Assembly: GCF_016904885.1 (NCBI RefSeq) | Contig: NZ_JADWYI010000001.1 | Location: 8,985,224-9,049,223 of the forward strand | Direction of reading: 5' to 3' | Length of the DNA stretch: 64,000 nucleotides | Origin: Archangium primigenium | GTDB lineage: Bacteria > Myxococcota > Myxococcia > Myxococcales > Myxococcaceae | The notes under the pieces: generated by a model | Seen by the model: the letters and a program-made list of their open reading frames with translations, nothing else | Database searches by the model: none | Told to the model about the DNA's origin: nothing | In this document: one piece after another, positions 26,528-35,476 of the stretch | Layout of the letters: every line of letters starts with the position of its first letter | How positions within the stretch are numbered: the first letter of the stretch is position 1 | Program-made: the position numbers and the translations under genes

Positions 26528-28012
26528 CTAGCGCAGCGCGCCGTCGATGGCGCGCAGCAGCGATTGGTCGCTCGTCGTGGCCACGTCGCCCGAGAGCTCC
26601 CAGATCATGATGCCGCCGTACTGCTTGCCCAGGGCCGTCTTGGAACGCATGGTGGCCAGGCCGTTGTAGGAGTACTGGGCGCCGTTGGCGCTGATCCAGT
26701 CCGAGTTGGCCGCGGTGGGGTACTTCGCCAGGAGGTCCTTGTAGAGCACGTAGTCGGAGCTCTTGCCGTTGCAGTTGCCCCAGCAGTATCCGTAGAAGGG
26801 CACGCCGAGCACCATGCGCTCGCGCGCCACGCCCTTGCTCGCGTAGAAGTTGATCGCCGCCTGGGCCTGGGCGTAGCTCGAGTGCTCGCCCGCGCCCGTC
26901 CACGTGCCCGTGTTGTCGTAGGACATGATGGTGATGAAGTCGAAGGAGCGCAGCGTCGTGTCCGACATGCCGTACTGCATCCACTGCGCCACGGCGGCCG
27001 TCACCGGCAGGCCGCGCGGACGGGCCTTCGCGATGAGCTTGGCGATGAACGTGTCGTAGGCGGCGCCCATGCGATCCGGGGCCTCCACGTCCACGTCGAT
27101 GCCATCCATGTTGTTGGCCACCACGTAGTTGATGATGTGGTCCACGAAGGCATCCACCCGGCCCGGCTGGTAGAAGGGCGTGATGTACGGATCTCCGCCG
27201 CCACCGCACAGCGAGGGGAACACCTTGACGCCCTTGGCGTGCGCGGCGTTGACGAACGTGGCCAGGTCCGCGCTCGACGCGAGCTGGAGGTTGCCGTTCG
27301 AATCGCCCAGCGCGAAGGCCAGGTTCACGTGCGTGAGCTTGCTGAAGTCCACCTTGCCCACCCAGCTCGCGTAGGAGCCGTTCCAGTTGGGCAGGTAGCC
27401 AATCACGCGCGTGCCCGACGTGGACGGGGGCGGCGTCGTGCCGCCGCCGGACAGGCCGGAGATGGTCAGCTTCTCCCAGTCCCCGAGCGCCCCGCCGTAC
27501 GCGAACACCGTGCCGCCGCCGCCATTGGCCGCGGACACCCAGTGGCCCGTCGTCACCGTCTGCAGGCCCACGACGTCCCCGTTGACGATCGTCCCGCTGC
27601 CGCTCTGCTTGACGATGCGGAACGTCTCCCAGCCCTGGCGGTTGGTGCTGGCGGCGTTGAGCGAGGAGCCGCCGCCGTTGGCCGCCTGGAAGTACTGGCC
27701 CGTGCCGGCCTGGATGAAGATCTGGTCGCCGCTCTGCAGCGCGCCGCCATTGATGTCGTCGAGGGCGAACTGCTCCCACGCCTGCACCGCCGTCGCCGTG
27801 GCGTTGACCGCCCCGCCGCCGTTGTTCTGCGCCCCCAGATAGCGGCCGCCGAGCACCGTCTTGAAGCTCACCCCCGAGAGCAGCGGCGCGGCCGAGGACG
27901 TCACCGGCGCGGGAGCGCTCGTGGGCTCGGCCTCCGGCGCGCACGCGCTCGTGAGGGACAACACCGCGCACGTGGCGCCCAGGAACAGCTTGGACCTGCT
28001 GGAGTGGAACAT
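26528..28012 (-). CDS. Family 18 chitinase-like lipoprotein with beta-trefoil-like N-terminal module
   Basis: 494 residues. The signal ends LTSAC, giving a candidate lipidated Cys24. Residues about 45-188 have three repeats of the type GGRYLGAQNNGGG / TGQYFQAANGGGSS / TGHWVSAANGGGG, which resemble a fascin-like beta-trefoil. After a Thr/Pro linker comes a GH18 barrel with the catalytic DxxDxDxE motif, MDGIDVDVE, ending at Glu310, and downstream YDNTGTW and IMIWELSGD. It should cleave chitin or related GlcNAc polymers outside the cell, useful for preying on fungi or scavenging. A perfect palindrome lies about 40 bases upstream of the start. Confidence 0.88.
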   Translation of the reverse strand: MFHSSRSKLFLGATCAVLSLTSACAPEAEPTSAPAPVTSSAAPLLSGVSFKTVLGGRYLGAQNNGGGAVNATATAVQAWEQFALDDINGGALQSGDQIFIQAGTGQYFQAANGGGSSLNAASTNRQGWETFRIVKQSGSGTIVNGDVVGLQTVTTGHWVSAANGGGGTVFAYGGALGDWEKLTISGLSGGGTTPPPSTSGTRVIGYLPNWNGSYASWVGKVDFSKLTHVNLAFALGDSNGNLQLASSADLATFVNAAHAKGVKVFPSLCGGGGDPYITPFYQPGRVDAFVDHIINYVVANNMDGIDVDVEAPDRMGAAYDTFIAKLIAKARPRGLPVTAAVAQWMQYGMSDTTLRSFDFITIMSYDNTGTWTGAGEHSSYAQAQAAINFYASKGVARERMVLGVPFYGYCWGNCNGKSSDYVLYKDLLAKYPTAANSDWISANGAQYSYNGLATMRSKTALGKQYGGIMIWELSGDVATTSDQSLLRAIDGALR

Positions 28013-28051
28013 GAGGGGCTCGCCTTGATCAGGGGGAACGATTCAATTCCT

Positions 28052-28068
28052 GATATTCCAGGAATATC
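28052..28068. promoter_or_regulatory. 17-bp perfect palindrome, candidate operator for the chitinase gene
   Basis: GATATTCC-A-GGAATATC lies 40-56 bases upstream of the chitinase ATG (28012) and about 110 bases before the divergent pirin gene. It is unusually AT-rich for this DNA and symmetric, as expected for a dimeric regulator's binding site. The regulator is unknown. Confidence 0.45.
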
Positions 28069-28175
28069 CGCACTCCCGTTGTTTCCAGTCTTTTTGTCAA
28101 GGGAATCGACGCTTGGGGGCGCGACGGTCCGGAGAGTCCCTGACACCGCGGGGGGAGCCCGTTAGAGAAGGGAGC

Positions 28176-29201
28176 ATGAAGAGCCCCATCCTCCAGACCC
28201 TGCCGCTCGGGTCGCCCCCGTGGGTGACCGTGGATCCCTTCCTGTTCTGCGTGCACCACGACGACCAGTACCCCGCCGGCAACGAGCACCTGGGGCCCGA
28301 GGCATCGCTGGAGGGCCGCGACCTGGGCCAGGACTTCGCGGGCAAGGACGGCTGGCGCATGTACCACGGCGAGCGCATCCCGGGCTTCCCGGGGCACCCC
28401 CACCGGGGCTTCGAGACGGTGACGATCGTGCGCAACGGGCTCATCGATCACTCCGACTCGCTCGGGGCCACGGCGCGCTTCGGACACGGGGACGTGCAGT
28501 GGCTCACCGCGGGCACGGGCATCGTCCATTCGGAGATGTTCCCGCTGGTGAAGAAGGGCGAGCCCAACCCCACCGAGCTGTTCCAGATCTGGCTCAACCT
28601 GCCGGCCGAGGACAAGCACGCGCCGCCGCACTTCGCGATGCTCTGGAGCCAGGACATCCCCTGCATCCCCTTCACCGACTCCGAGGGCCGGCGCACCACG
28701 GTCACCCTCGCCGCGGGCGAGCTCGAGGGCCGGCGCGCGCCGCCTCCGCCCCCGCGCTCCTGGGCGTCGCGGCCGGACACCGACGTGGCCATCTGGACCG
28801 TGCGCATGGAGCCCGGCGCCACCTGGACGCTCCCCCCGGCGAAGGACCCGCGCGCCCACCGCACCCTCTACTTCTTCGCGGGCGACGGGCTCCGGGTGGA
28901 GGACCAGGCCTTCCGCGAGCACCAGATCCTCGCGGTGAGCAGCGACGTGCCCCTGCGGCTCGCGGCCCTGGGCGGAACGGTCGAGCTGCTGATGCTCCAG
29001 GGCCGCCCCATCGGGCAGCCCGTCGTGCAGTACGGCCCGTTCGTGATGAACACCCGCACGGAGATCCAACAGGCCGTCACCGACTACCAGCGCACGCGCT
29101 TCGGGGGCTGGCCATTCGGCGACCAGGACCCGGTGCACGGCCGCGAGGAGGGACGGTTCGCCCGGCACGCGGATGGCCGGATCGAGCGGCCCGGGAAATG
29201 A
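28176..29201 (+). CDS. Pirin family protein (bicupin)
   Basis: 341 residues. The pirin N-terminal cupin has metal ligands at His74 and His76 (GHPHRGFETVT) and His118 and Glu120 (AGTGIVHSEM), the full iron-binding set known in pirins. A second cupin follows (about 200-310). Some bacterial pirins are quercetinases or bind metabolic enzymes; which applies here cannot be read. ATG 28176 has GAAGGGAG upstream. The stop overlaps the ATG of the DUF2127 membrane protein. The N-terminal about 55 residues are longer than in short pirins. Confidence 0.9.
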   Translation: MKSPILQTLPLGSPPWVTVDPFLFCVHHDDQYPAGNEHLGPEASLEGRDLGQDFAGKDGWRMYHGERIPGFPGHPHRGFETVTIVRNGLIDHSDSLGATARFGHGDVQWLTAGTGIVHSEMFPLVKKGEPNPTELFQIWLNLPAEDKHAPPHFAMLWSQDIPCIPFTDSEGRRTTVTLAAGELEGRRAPPPPPRSWASRPDTDVAIWTVRMEPGATWTLPPAKDPRAHRTLYFFAGDGLRVEDQAFREHQILAVSSDVPLRLAALGGTVELLMLQGRPIGQPVVQYGPFVMNTRTEIQQAVTDYQRTRFGGWPFGDQDPVHGREEGRFARHADGRIERPGK

Positions 29202-29683
29202 CCCCGGTGCCGCGCACGCTCGGCCTGCGGCTCATCATCGCCTACAAGTTCGTGAAGGGCGCGCTGATGCTGGCCCTGGCGTTGTGGTTCACGGTGGACC
29301 CGTCGGCCGCGTACACCTTCGGCCAGCATGTCGCCCACGAGCTCGTCGAGGCGCGGCCCGTGCTCGTGCGGCTCGGGGAGTGGCTCCACACGCACCTGAC
29401 GGAGCGGATCATCCACCAGGCCGCCCTGGTGGCGTGGCTGGATGGGCTCACCACCGCCCTGGAGGGCACCCTGCTCGCGTTGGGCAAGCCCTGGGGCGAG
29501 TGGCTCGTGGCGTTCAGCGTGGGACTGCTCCTGCCCTTCGAGGGCTACGAGCTGTGGCACAAGCCGAGCGCCGCCAAGGCGATCGTGCTGGTGCTCAACG
29601 CCGTCATCGTCGTGTACCTCGTGTCCGAGCGGCTCCGGCACCGCTCGCGCCAGGAGCCGCGTGGCCGCGAGCACCTCCCCTAG
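29198..29683 (+). CDS. DUF2127-like small integral membrane protein
   Basis: 161 residues with about four membrane segments: IIAYKFVKGALMLALALWF near the start, a central amphipathic region (AALVAWLDGLTTALEGTLLALG), VAFSVGLLLPFEGYELW and AIVLVLNAVIVVYLV. The opening R-x-I-I-A-Y-K-x-x-K-G and the FEGYELWHKPS segment match DUF2127 proteins, whose function is unknown. The ATG overlaps the pirin stop. Its TAG stop at 29681-29683 overlaps the TAG stop of the opposite-strand M28 gene within one CTAG. Confidence 0.7.
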   Translation: MTPVPRTLGLRLIIAYKFVKGALMLALALWFTVDPSAAYTFGQHVAHELVEARPVLVRLGEWLHTHLTERIIHQAALVAWLDGLTTALEGTLLALGKPWGEWLVAFSVGLLLPFEGYELWHKPSAAKAIVLVLNAVIVVYLVSERLRHRSRQEPRGREHLP

Positions 29684-31380
29684 TTGTCCGGGGGGGTGGC
29701 CTTCCGCGCGGCGGCGCTCGCGTCCCGCGCGGGCTTGAACTCCGAGCCGGACTTCCACTCCGGCCAGCGGCGGGAGCCGGCCAGGGTCCGGCCCATGTCG
29801 AGCAGCAGGCGCATGTCCTGGACGGCGCCGCGCAGGTCCCAGTCGGCGCGCCAGGCGTCACACGGCTGGTGGTAGCAGCGCGCCGTGTAGTCCGCGACCC
29901 AGCGGTCTCCCGCCTCCCGGCCGCCCGCCACCAGGTCATGGCCTCCGCCCAGTCCCATGAGCAGGAGGACCGGCACGCCCCGCCGGGCCAGGGAGAAGTG
30001 GTCCGCGCGGTAGAACAGCCCGCGCTCGGGCTTCGCGTCGGGCGTGACGGTGCGGCCCTGCTTCGCGGCGGCCTCGGTGAGCAGGTCCTCCAAGTCGTTC
30101 TGACCATGGCCCACGAGCACCACGTCCCGGGCGGGCCCGGCGGTCTGCAGCACGTCCAGGGTGAAGTTGGCCACCAGGGTGTCCAGGGCTTGGAGCGGGT
30201 GCGCGCCGTAGTACTCCGAGCCCAGGAGGCCCGGCTCCTCGGCGGTCCACGCGGCGAACAGCAGCGAGCGCTCGGGGGGAGGCCCCGCCTGGAAGCCCCG
30301 CGCGATCTCGATGAGCCCGGCCACGCCGATGGCGTCATCCACGGCGCCCCGGCGCACGCGGTCCCCGGAGGCATCCGGCGGCCCGAGGCCATACGCATCC
30401 CAGTGGGCGCCATAGAGGAGGGACTCGTTCGGGAAGCGCGCGCCGGGCAGACGCCCGATGACGTTGTGGCTCTCGACGCGCGTGTGGGTCAGGGCGTAGC
30501 GCGCGCTGAACCGGGCACCCGGGAGTTCCACGGGCGTGAAGTCCGCCTGGCGCGCCTGGCGCTTGAGCGTGTCCAGGTCCAGGCCCGAGCGGGCGAGGAG
30601 CCCGGCGGCGACCTCGCGCTGGAGCCAGCCTTGGAGCAGCACCTTGTCGCGCTCGGGATGGGCCCGGCGGATGTCGAAGGTGTCCCCCATGCCCGACTGG
30701 AGGACGGACCAGCCATACCCCGCGCCCTCGGACTCGTGGATGATGAGCGCCCCGAGCGCCCCCCGGCGCGCCGCCTCCTCGAACTTGTACGTCCACCGGG
30801 CGTAGTAGGTCGCCGCGCGCCCGCCGAAGCGGCCCCGGACGGGCTCGCCTTGCTGGGCCTCGAAGTCCGGATCGTTGATGAGGAAGACGGCGATCTTCCC
30901 CCGCAGGCTCACGCCCTTGAAGTCATCCCAGCCGCGCTCGGGCGCCGAGACGCCATGGCCGACGAACACCAGCGGGGCCTGGTCGATGCGCACCTGCTTC
31001 ACCGGGCGCGCGGTGGCCACCGTGACGTCCTCGCCCACGCGCAGGGCGAGCGTCTGATCTCCCGTCGTGAGGCTCAGCCGGGCCCGGGCGTTGTCCACCT
31101 GGAAGTGGACCAGGGGCACCTTCTGGGTCCACCCCCCTTTCTCGCCGCCGGGCTGGAGGCCCACCGCCTTGAACTGCTCGATGAGGTACGCGACCGTCCG
31201 GGCCTCCCCGGGACCGCCGGGCGCGCGGCCCGCGAACGCGTCGGAAGCGAGCGTCTGGATGATGCGCGACACCCGCTCCGCGTCGATGGGCTCGGGCATC
31301 TCCTCGGCCCGAGCGTCACCCGCGCCCAGACAGCACAGCCAACACAGGAGCAACGCGGCACGCGGCGAGGGAGGCATCAT
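29680..31380 (-). CDS. Secreted M28 family zinc aminopeptidase-like protein
   Basis: 566 residues with a signal peptide (AALLLCWLCCLGAGDARA). Residues about 140-260 are a PA-like insert (GKIAVFLINDPDFE, GALIIHESEGAGYGW). The M28 metal site is complete: YGAHWDAYG (His, Asp), VDDAIGVAGLIE (bridging Asp), WTAEEPGLLGSEYY (general base Glu, ligand Glu), LDVLQ (Asp) and CYHQPCD (His). It should remove N-terminal residues from peptides in the periplasm or outside. The start ATG-ATG overlaps the stop of the GT39 gene, so the two are co-translated, although their roles do not obviously match. Confidence 0.9.
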   Translation of the reverse strand: MMPPSPRAALLLCWLCCLGAGDARAEEMPEPIDAERVSRIIQTLASDAFAGRAPGGPGEARTVAYLIEQFKAVGLQPGGEKGGWTQKVPLVHFQVDNARARLSLTTGDQTLALRVGEDVTVATARPVKQVRIDQAPLVFVGHGVSAPERGWDDFKGVSLRGKIAVFLINDPDFEAQQGEPVRGRFGGRAATYYARWTYKFEEAARRGALGALIIHESEGAGYGWSVLQSGMGDTFDIRRAHPERDKVLLQGWLQREVAAGLLARSGLDLDTLKRQARQADFTPVELPGARFSARYALTHTRVESHNVIGRLPGARFPNESLLYGAHWDAYGLGPPDASGDRVRRGAVDDAIGVAGLIEIARGFQAGPPPERSLLFAAWTAEEPGLLGSEYYGAHPLQALDTLVANFTLDVLQTAGPARDVVLVGHGQNDLEDLLTEAAAKQGRTVTPDAKPERGLFYRADHFSLARRGVPVLLLMGLGGGHDLVAGGREAGDRWVADYTARCYHQPCDAWRADWDLRGAVQDMRLLLDMGRTLAGSRRWPEWKSGSEFKPARDASAAARKATPPDN

Positions 31381-33095
31381 CGGACTCCGGCGAGAGGAGC
31401 CGAGGAGACTAGCGCCACGAGCACCTCGCGGGTGGCCTCGTCCCGCGTGGCGGGATTCAGGAAGCGGCCCGTGAGCCGCGTCACCCGGTAGTCCTTGAAC
31501 GCGCGCAGGGGTTGCACGCGCAGACCCACCTCCATCAATTCCGGGACCGCCCGCGCCTCCAGGACGACATAGACCGGCCCGGTGCGAGCCTGGAGGTCCG
31601 ACAGGCTCCAGCGCTCGATGGGGGCGCGCGCGTAGAAGTCGAGCGCGAACGAGTTGAAGCCATACAGCCCGGTGGGCCGGGAAGGCAGGCCATTGAGGAA
31701 GGCCGCCGCTTTGTCTCCGGCCTGGTAGTCCAGGAGCCGGGGATAGACGAGCACATTGAGCACGAGGTTGAGCGCCACGCATGCGCCAAAGCTCTTGCCG
31801 ATGGCGCCGGGAAGGTCGGCGCGGGACCACCCGGGCAGGGTCAGCGCCACGGCGGCGCCCAGCCCGAGCGTGCCGCCCCTCAGTCCCTCGGGCGTGACGG
31901 TCCACAGCAGCACGGGCAGCAGCAGGAGCATCGCGGCGACCACGACCCCCTGCACCCGAGCGGCCTGGCGCGCCTGCCCCTCCGACAGCCGGTCCAGCCA
32001 GGCCGCGGTGATGACACAGAAGAAAGGGAAGAGGACGTTCGTGTAGTGCGGCAACTGGAAGCGGGACAGCGAGAAGACGAGCAGCGTGAGCAACGCCGCG
32101 CCGAGCGTGTAGTCCTCTCCGGGTCGCTCGGACGAGGCGCGCCGCCTGAGTGCACCGACGACGGCCGCGTAGAACCAGAGTGACCAGGGCAGGAAGGCCC
32201 ACAGCACGGTGTGCAGGAAGAACAAGGGACTGCCCTTGCCCTGGATGGGGCCGGTGTTGAAGAAGCGGCCGAACTGGCTGTCCCAGAAGAAGAAGCGCAG
32301 GCCGGACACGCCCACCTGGCCAAAGACTTCCTTCTCGGGGTGCAGGTCGAACTGCTGGTGGAGACAATACAGCTCGGGCGCGGTGAACACGCCCACCAGG
32401 AGCAATGCCAGCCACCAGCGCGGGTGCCAGAACTGGGACCCGTCCCGACGACGGGCCCAGTGAAAGGCCAGGCCCCCGGCGATGGGAATCAGCACGAAGA
32501 GCCCCTTGGTCATCACCGCGCACGCGGCCCACGCCGCTCCCCAGACCAGATGGAGGCTGAAGCGATGCGCCTGGGCCCGCGTGAAGTGATACAGCCCGCC
32601 CATCACCAGGCCGAGCAGGTAGGGCTCGGCCCGCACGTCGTTGTTCGACATGACCAGGTGCTGCGCGGAGAGCAGCAGGAGCACCGCGAGCCGCGCCACC
32701 GCGCGGGAGTAGAAGCGCAGGGCGAAGAGATACGTGTACACCGCGCCCACGGCCCAGAACACGAGCCCGGGCAGCTTGTAGACGGCCGTGCCAACGCCGA
32801 ACAGGTGGAAGGCGAGCGCGGTCATCCAGAAGGGAAAGTGTGGCTTGTCGAGCCAACCCCTCCCCTGGGAGAGGAGGTTCACGGCATCGCCGTGCTCCGC
32901 CATGCGCCGCGCCACCGAGGCGTAGAGCGCGGCATCCGGCTCCATGAGCACGGTGGTCAGGCCACTCAGGTTGAGGAGCACGCCCAGCAGGAGCAGCGGC
33001 CGGAACCAGCGGTCCAACCAGCCCTCGAGGGGACGAATGACGTGCGGTGCGGTGGAATCCAAGCGCCTCAGGGGGAAGGAGGGACGCTCCCCCAC
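31377..33095 (-). CDS. GT39/ArnT-like membrane glycosyltransferase
   Basis: 572 residues with about a dozen transmembrane helices and the GT-C arrangement. Soon after the first helix comes LMEPDAALYASVARRMAEHG, an acidic catalytic-loop motif of PMT/ArnT enzymes, then KPHFPFWMTALAFHLFG and SNNDVRAEPYLLG. Such enzymes move a sugar from a polyprenyl carrier onto lipid A, protein or cell-surface glycans on the periplasmic side. The acceptor is unknown. ATG 33095 is used. It is coupled to the M28 peptidase by a 4-base overlap. Confidence 0.85.
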   Translation of the reverse strand: MGERPSFPLRRLDSTAPHVIRPLEGWLDRWFRPLLLLGVLLNLSGLTTVLMEPDAALYASVARRMAEHGDAVNLLSQGRGWLDKPHFPFWMTALAFHLFGVGTAVYKLPGLVFWAVGAVYTYLFALRFYSRAVARLAVLLLLSAQHLVMSNNDVRAEPYLLGLVMGGLYHFTRAQAHRFSLHLVWGAAWAACAVMTKGLFVLIPIAGGLAFHWARRRDGSQFWHPRWWLALLLVGVFTAPELYCLHQQFDLHPEKEVFGQVGVSGLRFFFWDSQFGRFFNTGPIQGKGSPLFFLHTVLWAFLPWSLWFYAAVVGALRRRASSERPGEDYTLGAALLTLLVFSLSRFQLPHYTNVLFPFFCVITAAWLDRLSEGQARQAARVQGVVVAAMLLLLPVLLWTVTPEGLRGGTLGLGAAVALTLPGWSRADLPGAIGKSFGACVALNLVLNVLVYPRLLDYQAGDKAAAFLNGLPSRPTGLYGFNSFALDFYARAPIERWSLSDLQARTGPVYVVLEARAVPELMEVGLRVQPLRAFKDYRVTRLTGRFLNPATRDEATREVLVALVSSAPLAGVR

Positions 33096-33168
33096 TGCAA
33101 GGCATGAACCAGGGAGACGAGGAGCGCCCGCTCCCGAGAGAGTGCCTGGCCCATCCGCGACAGCCCTG

Positions 33169-34827
33169 TCAGGGAGGGCTCGGAGATCCCTTGAGCGCCA
33201 GGGCCCGGAGGTCCGTGCGGCGGATCTTCCCGCTCACCGTCTTGGGCAATTCCGCCACGAACTCGATGTCCCGCGGGTACTTGTAGGGCGCGGTGACGCG
33301 CTTGACGTGCTCCTGGATCTCCCGCGCGAGCGCGCTCGAGCCCGTGAAGCCCGGCGCCAGCACCACGTAGGCCTTGATGCGCTGGCCCAGGCGCTCGTCC
33401 GGCACGCCCACCACCGCCGATTCCGCCACGGCCTCGTGCTCCAGGAGCGCCGACTCCACCTCGAAGGGCCCCACCCGGTAGCCGGACGTCTTGATGACGT
33501 CGTCGCGCCGGCCCACGAAGTAGAAGTAGCCGTCCGCGTCCTTCACCGCCCGATCCCCCGTCACGTACCAGTCCCCCCGGAAGGCGCTCGCGTTCGCCGC
33601 GTCGTCCTCGAGGTAGCCCTGGAACAGGCCCACCGGGCGCTCGGGCCGGATGCGCACCGCGATGTCTCCCTCCTGGCCCGCCTCCACCTCCTGGCCCGCG
33701 TCGTCGATGACGGACACGTCGAAGCCCGGCGAGGGCTTGCCCATGGAGCCCACGCGCGGCTCCAGCGAGGGGAACATGCCCACCACCACCACCGACTCCG
33801 TCTGGCCATAGCCCTCGCGGATGTGCAGCCCCGTGGCCTTCTTCCACGCGTCGATGACCTCGGGGTTGAGCGGCTCGCCCGCGCTCGCCACGTGCCGCAG
33901 GGATGACAGGTCGTAGCGGGACAGGTCCTGCAGCACCATGGCCCGCCAGGCCGTGGGCGGAGCACAGAACGTCGTCACCCGCTGCCGCTCGAGCATCCGC
34001 AGGAAGGCCGCCGCCACGAAGCGGCCCCGGAAGTCGTACACCACGTTGCACGCGCCCTGGCTCCACGGGCCGAACAGCTTGCCCCACGCGCACTTGGCCC
34101 AGCCCGTATCCGACAGCGTCAGGTGTCGGTCCTCGGGCACCAGGTCCAGCCAGTAGCGGCCCGTCACCGCGTGCCCGAGGCCGTAGCTCGCCTGGGTGTG
34201 CTCCACCATCTTGGGCATGCCCGTGGTGCCCGAGGTGAAGTAGAGCAGCATCGGGTCCTCCGCCCGCGTGCGGGGGAAGGTCGCGCCGCCCGCGTCCGGC
34301 GCCTCGGCGGAGGTGTACTCCACCCAGGCGGACCCCACGGGCCCCGCCCCCACCGTCACCCAGTGCTTCACGGCCCCCGTGCCCACCAGGCCCTCGAAGC
34401 GGTCCAGGCAGCTCGTCTCCGTGAGCACCGCCTGGGCCCGCGCGGCCTCCAGCCGGTAGCGCACGTCCTTGGGCGTGAGCATGGGCGTGCCCGGCATGAA
34501 GACGATGCCCGCGCGGATGCAACCCAGCACCAGGAACCACCACTCCGGCACCCGCGGCATCATCACGAAGACGCGGTCCCCCGCGCCCAGGCCCAGGCCC
34601 GCGAGGAAGCGCGCCGCGTGCAGCGAGCGCTCGCGCACTTGCGCCCAGGTGAAGGTCCGCTCGCGGCCCCCCTCGTCGCTCCAGTGCAGGGCCAGGGCCT
34701 CGGGCCGCTCGCGCGCCCACCGGTCGGTGACGTCCACGGCGAAGTTGAAGAACTCGGGACGCTCCCACTGGAAGCCACGCCGGGTGGCCTCGTAATCGGT
34801 CATGTTGCGGGCAGGGGTCGAGGGCAT
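33169..34827 (-). CDS. Acyl-CoA synthetase (AMP-forming, medium-chain/acetyl-CoA-synthetase-like)
   Basis: 552 residues from ATG 34827; ATG 34803 (MTDYEATRRG) is equally possible, and neither has a strong ribosome-binding site. ANL-superfamily motifs are complete: LLYFTSGTTGMPKMVEH (P-loop), GYGQTES, DWYVTGDRA, and C-terminal RRDDVIKTSGYRVGP with the catalytic Lys in PKTVSGKIRR. The pattern is that of the ACSM/medium-chain acyl-CoA synthetase branch, which activates carboxylic acids to acyl-CoA through acyl-AMP. The acid is not known. It stands alone, 73 bases upstream of the GT39 gene on the same strand. Confidence 0.9.
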   Translation of the reverse strand: MPSTPARNMTDYEATRRGFQWERPEFFNFAVDVTDRWARERPEALALHWSDEGGRERTFTWAQVRERSLHAARFLAGLGLGAGDRVFVMMPRVPEWWFLVLGCIRAGIVFMPGTPMLTPKDVRYRLEAARAQAVLTETSCLDRFEGLVGTGAVKHWVTVGAGPVGSAWVEYTSAEAPDAGGATFPRTRAEDPMLLYFTSGTTGMPKMVEHTQASYGLGHAVTGRYWLDLVPEDRHLTLSDTGWAKCAWGKLFGPWSQGACNVVYDFRGRFVAAAFLRMLERQRVTTFCAPPTAWRAMVLQDLSRYDLSSLRHVASAGEPLNPEVIDAWKKATGLHIREGYGQTESVVVVGMFPSLEPRVGSMGKPSPGFDVSVIDDAGQEVEAGQEGDIAVRIRPERPVGLFQGYLEDDAANASAFRGDWYVTGDRAVKDADGYFYFVGRRDDVIKTSGYRVGPFEVESALLEHEAVAESAVVGVPDERLGQRIKAYVVLAPGFTGSSALAREIQEHVKRVTAPYKYPRDIEFVAELPKTVSGKIRRTDLRALALKGSPSPP

Positions 34828-34963
34828 GCCCGGGAGCCTACGGCGTCCCCCGGAGGATTGGCGCCTTGACGCAAGCGGTTGGCGGTTCCAGACAAGCCGC
34901 CCGGGTCCAAAACAAGGCAATCAGCGAGGACCACGGCGCCGGCAGGCGTCCAGGGAGGGTTCC

Positions 34964-35476
34964 ATGAACGCGATGTCGTTGACCCAGGCGGCCGCCCAGC
35001 GGCGCTCCTTCGGCGTGTACGCTCGGGTGCTCGCCACCCAGATCCTCTACGTCGCCCCCCTGTTGTGGTTGTTGGAGCTGCTGCAGAACCAGGCCTGGAA
35101 GGCGGCGAACGGCACGTTCGGTTGGGTGTACCCGGACTCGCCCTACCAGTGGTTCTCGTTCGGGAGCATGGTGCTGTGGGTGGGCGCGGTGTTCCTCATG
35201 TGGACGCTGCACTACTACTGGTTCCACCCGAAGCAGTACCGGCTGTGGACGCGCATCGGCATCGCCTCGGCGGTGTGCTGGGTGGGCGAGTGGGTGGGAG
35301 GCTTCATGGCGGTGCAGCTCACCGGCAAGCACCTGCAGGTGTGGCCGGGCGCGGCGCTGGTGTACGTGAGCTTCCCGGCCCTCTTCTTCTGGGTGAGCAA
35401 CGTCATCGTCTACCACCTGCTCACCGTGTACGGGGCGGACCTGACGCCGGACTACGACTCGCCCGCGGACATCTGA
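34964..35476 (+). CDS. Four-helix integral membrane protein, unknown function
   Basis: 170 residues; ATG 34964 follows GGGAGGG. Four hydrophobic segments are seen: VLATQILYVAPLLWLLELL, WFSFGSMVLWVGAVFLMWTL, IGIASAVCWVGEWVGGFMAV and ALVYVSFPALFFWVSNVIVYHL, with aromatic-rich loops (YYWFHPKQY). No known family is recognised. It is divergent from the acyl-CoA synthetase, and its last 25 bases overlap the 3' end of the convergent secreted protein gene at 35452. Confidence 0.6.
   Translation: MNAMSLTQAAAQRRSFGVYARVLATQILYVAPLLWLLELLQNQAWKAANGTFGWVYPDSPYQWFSFGSMVLWVGAVFLMWTLHYYWFHPKQYRLWTRIGIASAVCWVGEWVGGFMAVQLTGKHLQVWPGAALVYVSFPALFFWVSNVIVYHLLTVYGADLTPDYDSPADI

Noticed and set aside
29680..33105. 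A single 1141-residue fusion of GT39 and M28 proteins
   Set aside because: The upstream part in the M28 frame is out-of-frame noise; the GT39 protein is in another frame and ends at 31377, and the M28 signal peptide starts at 31380.
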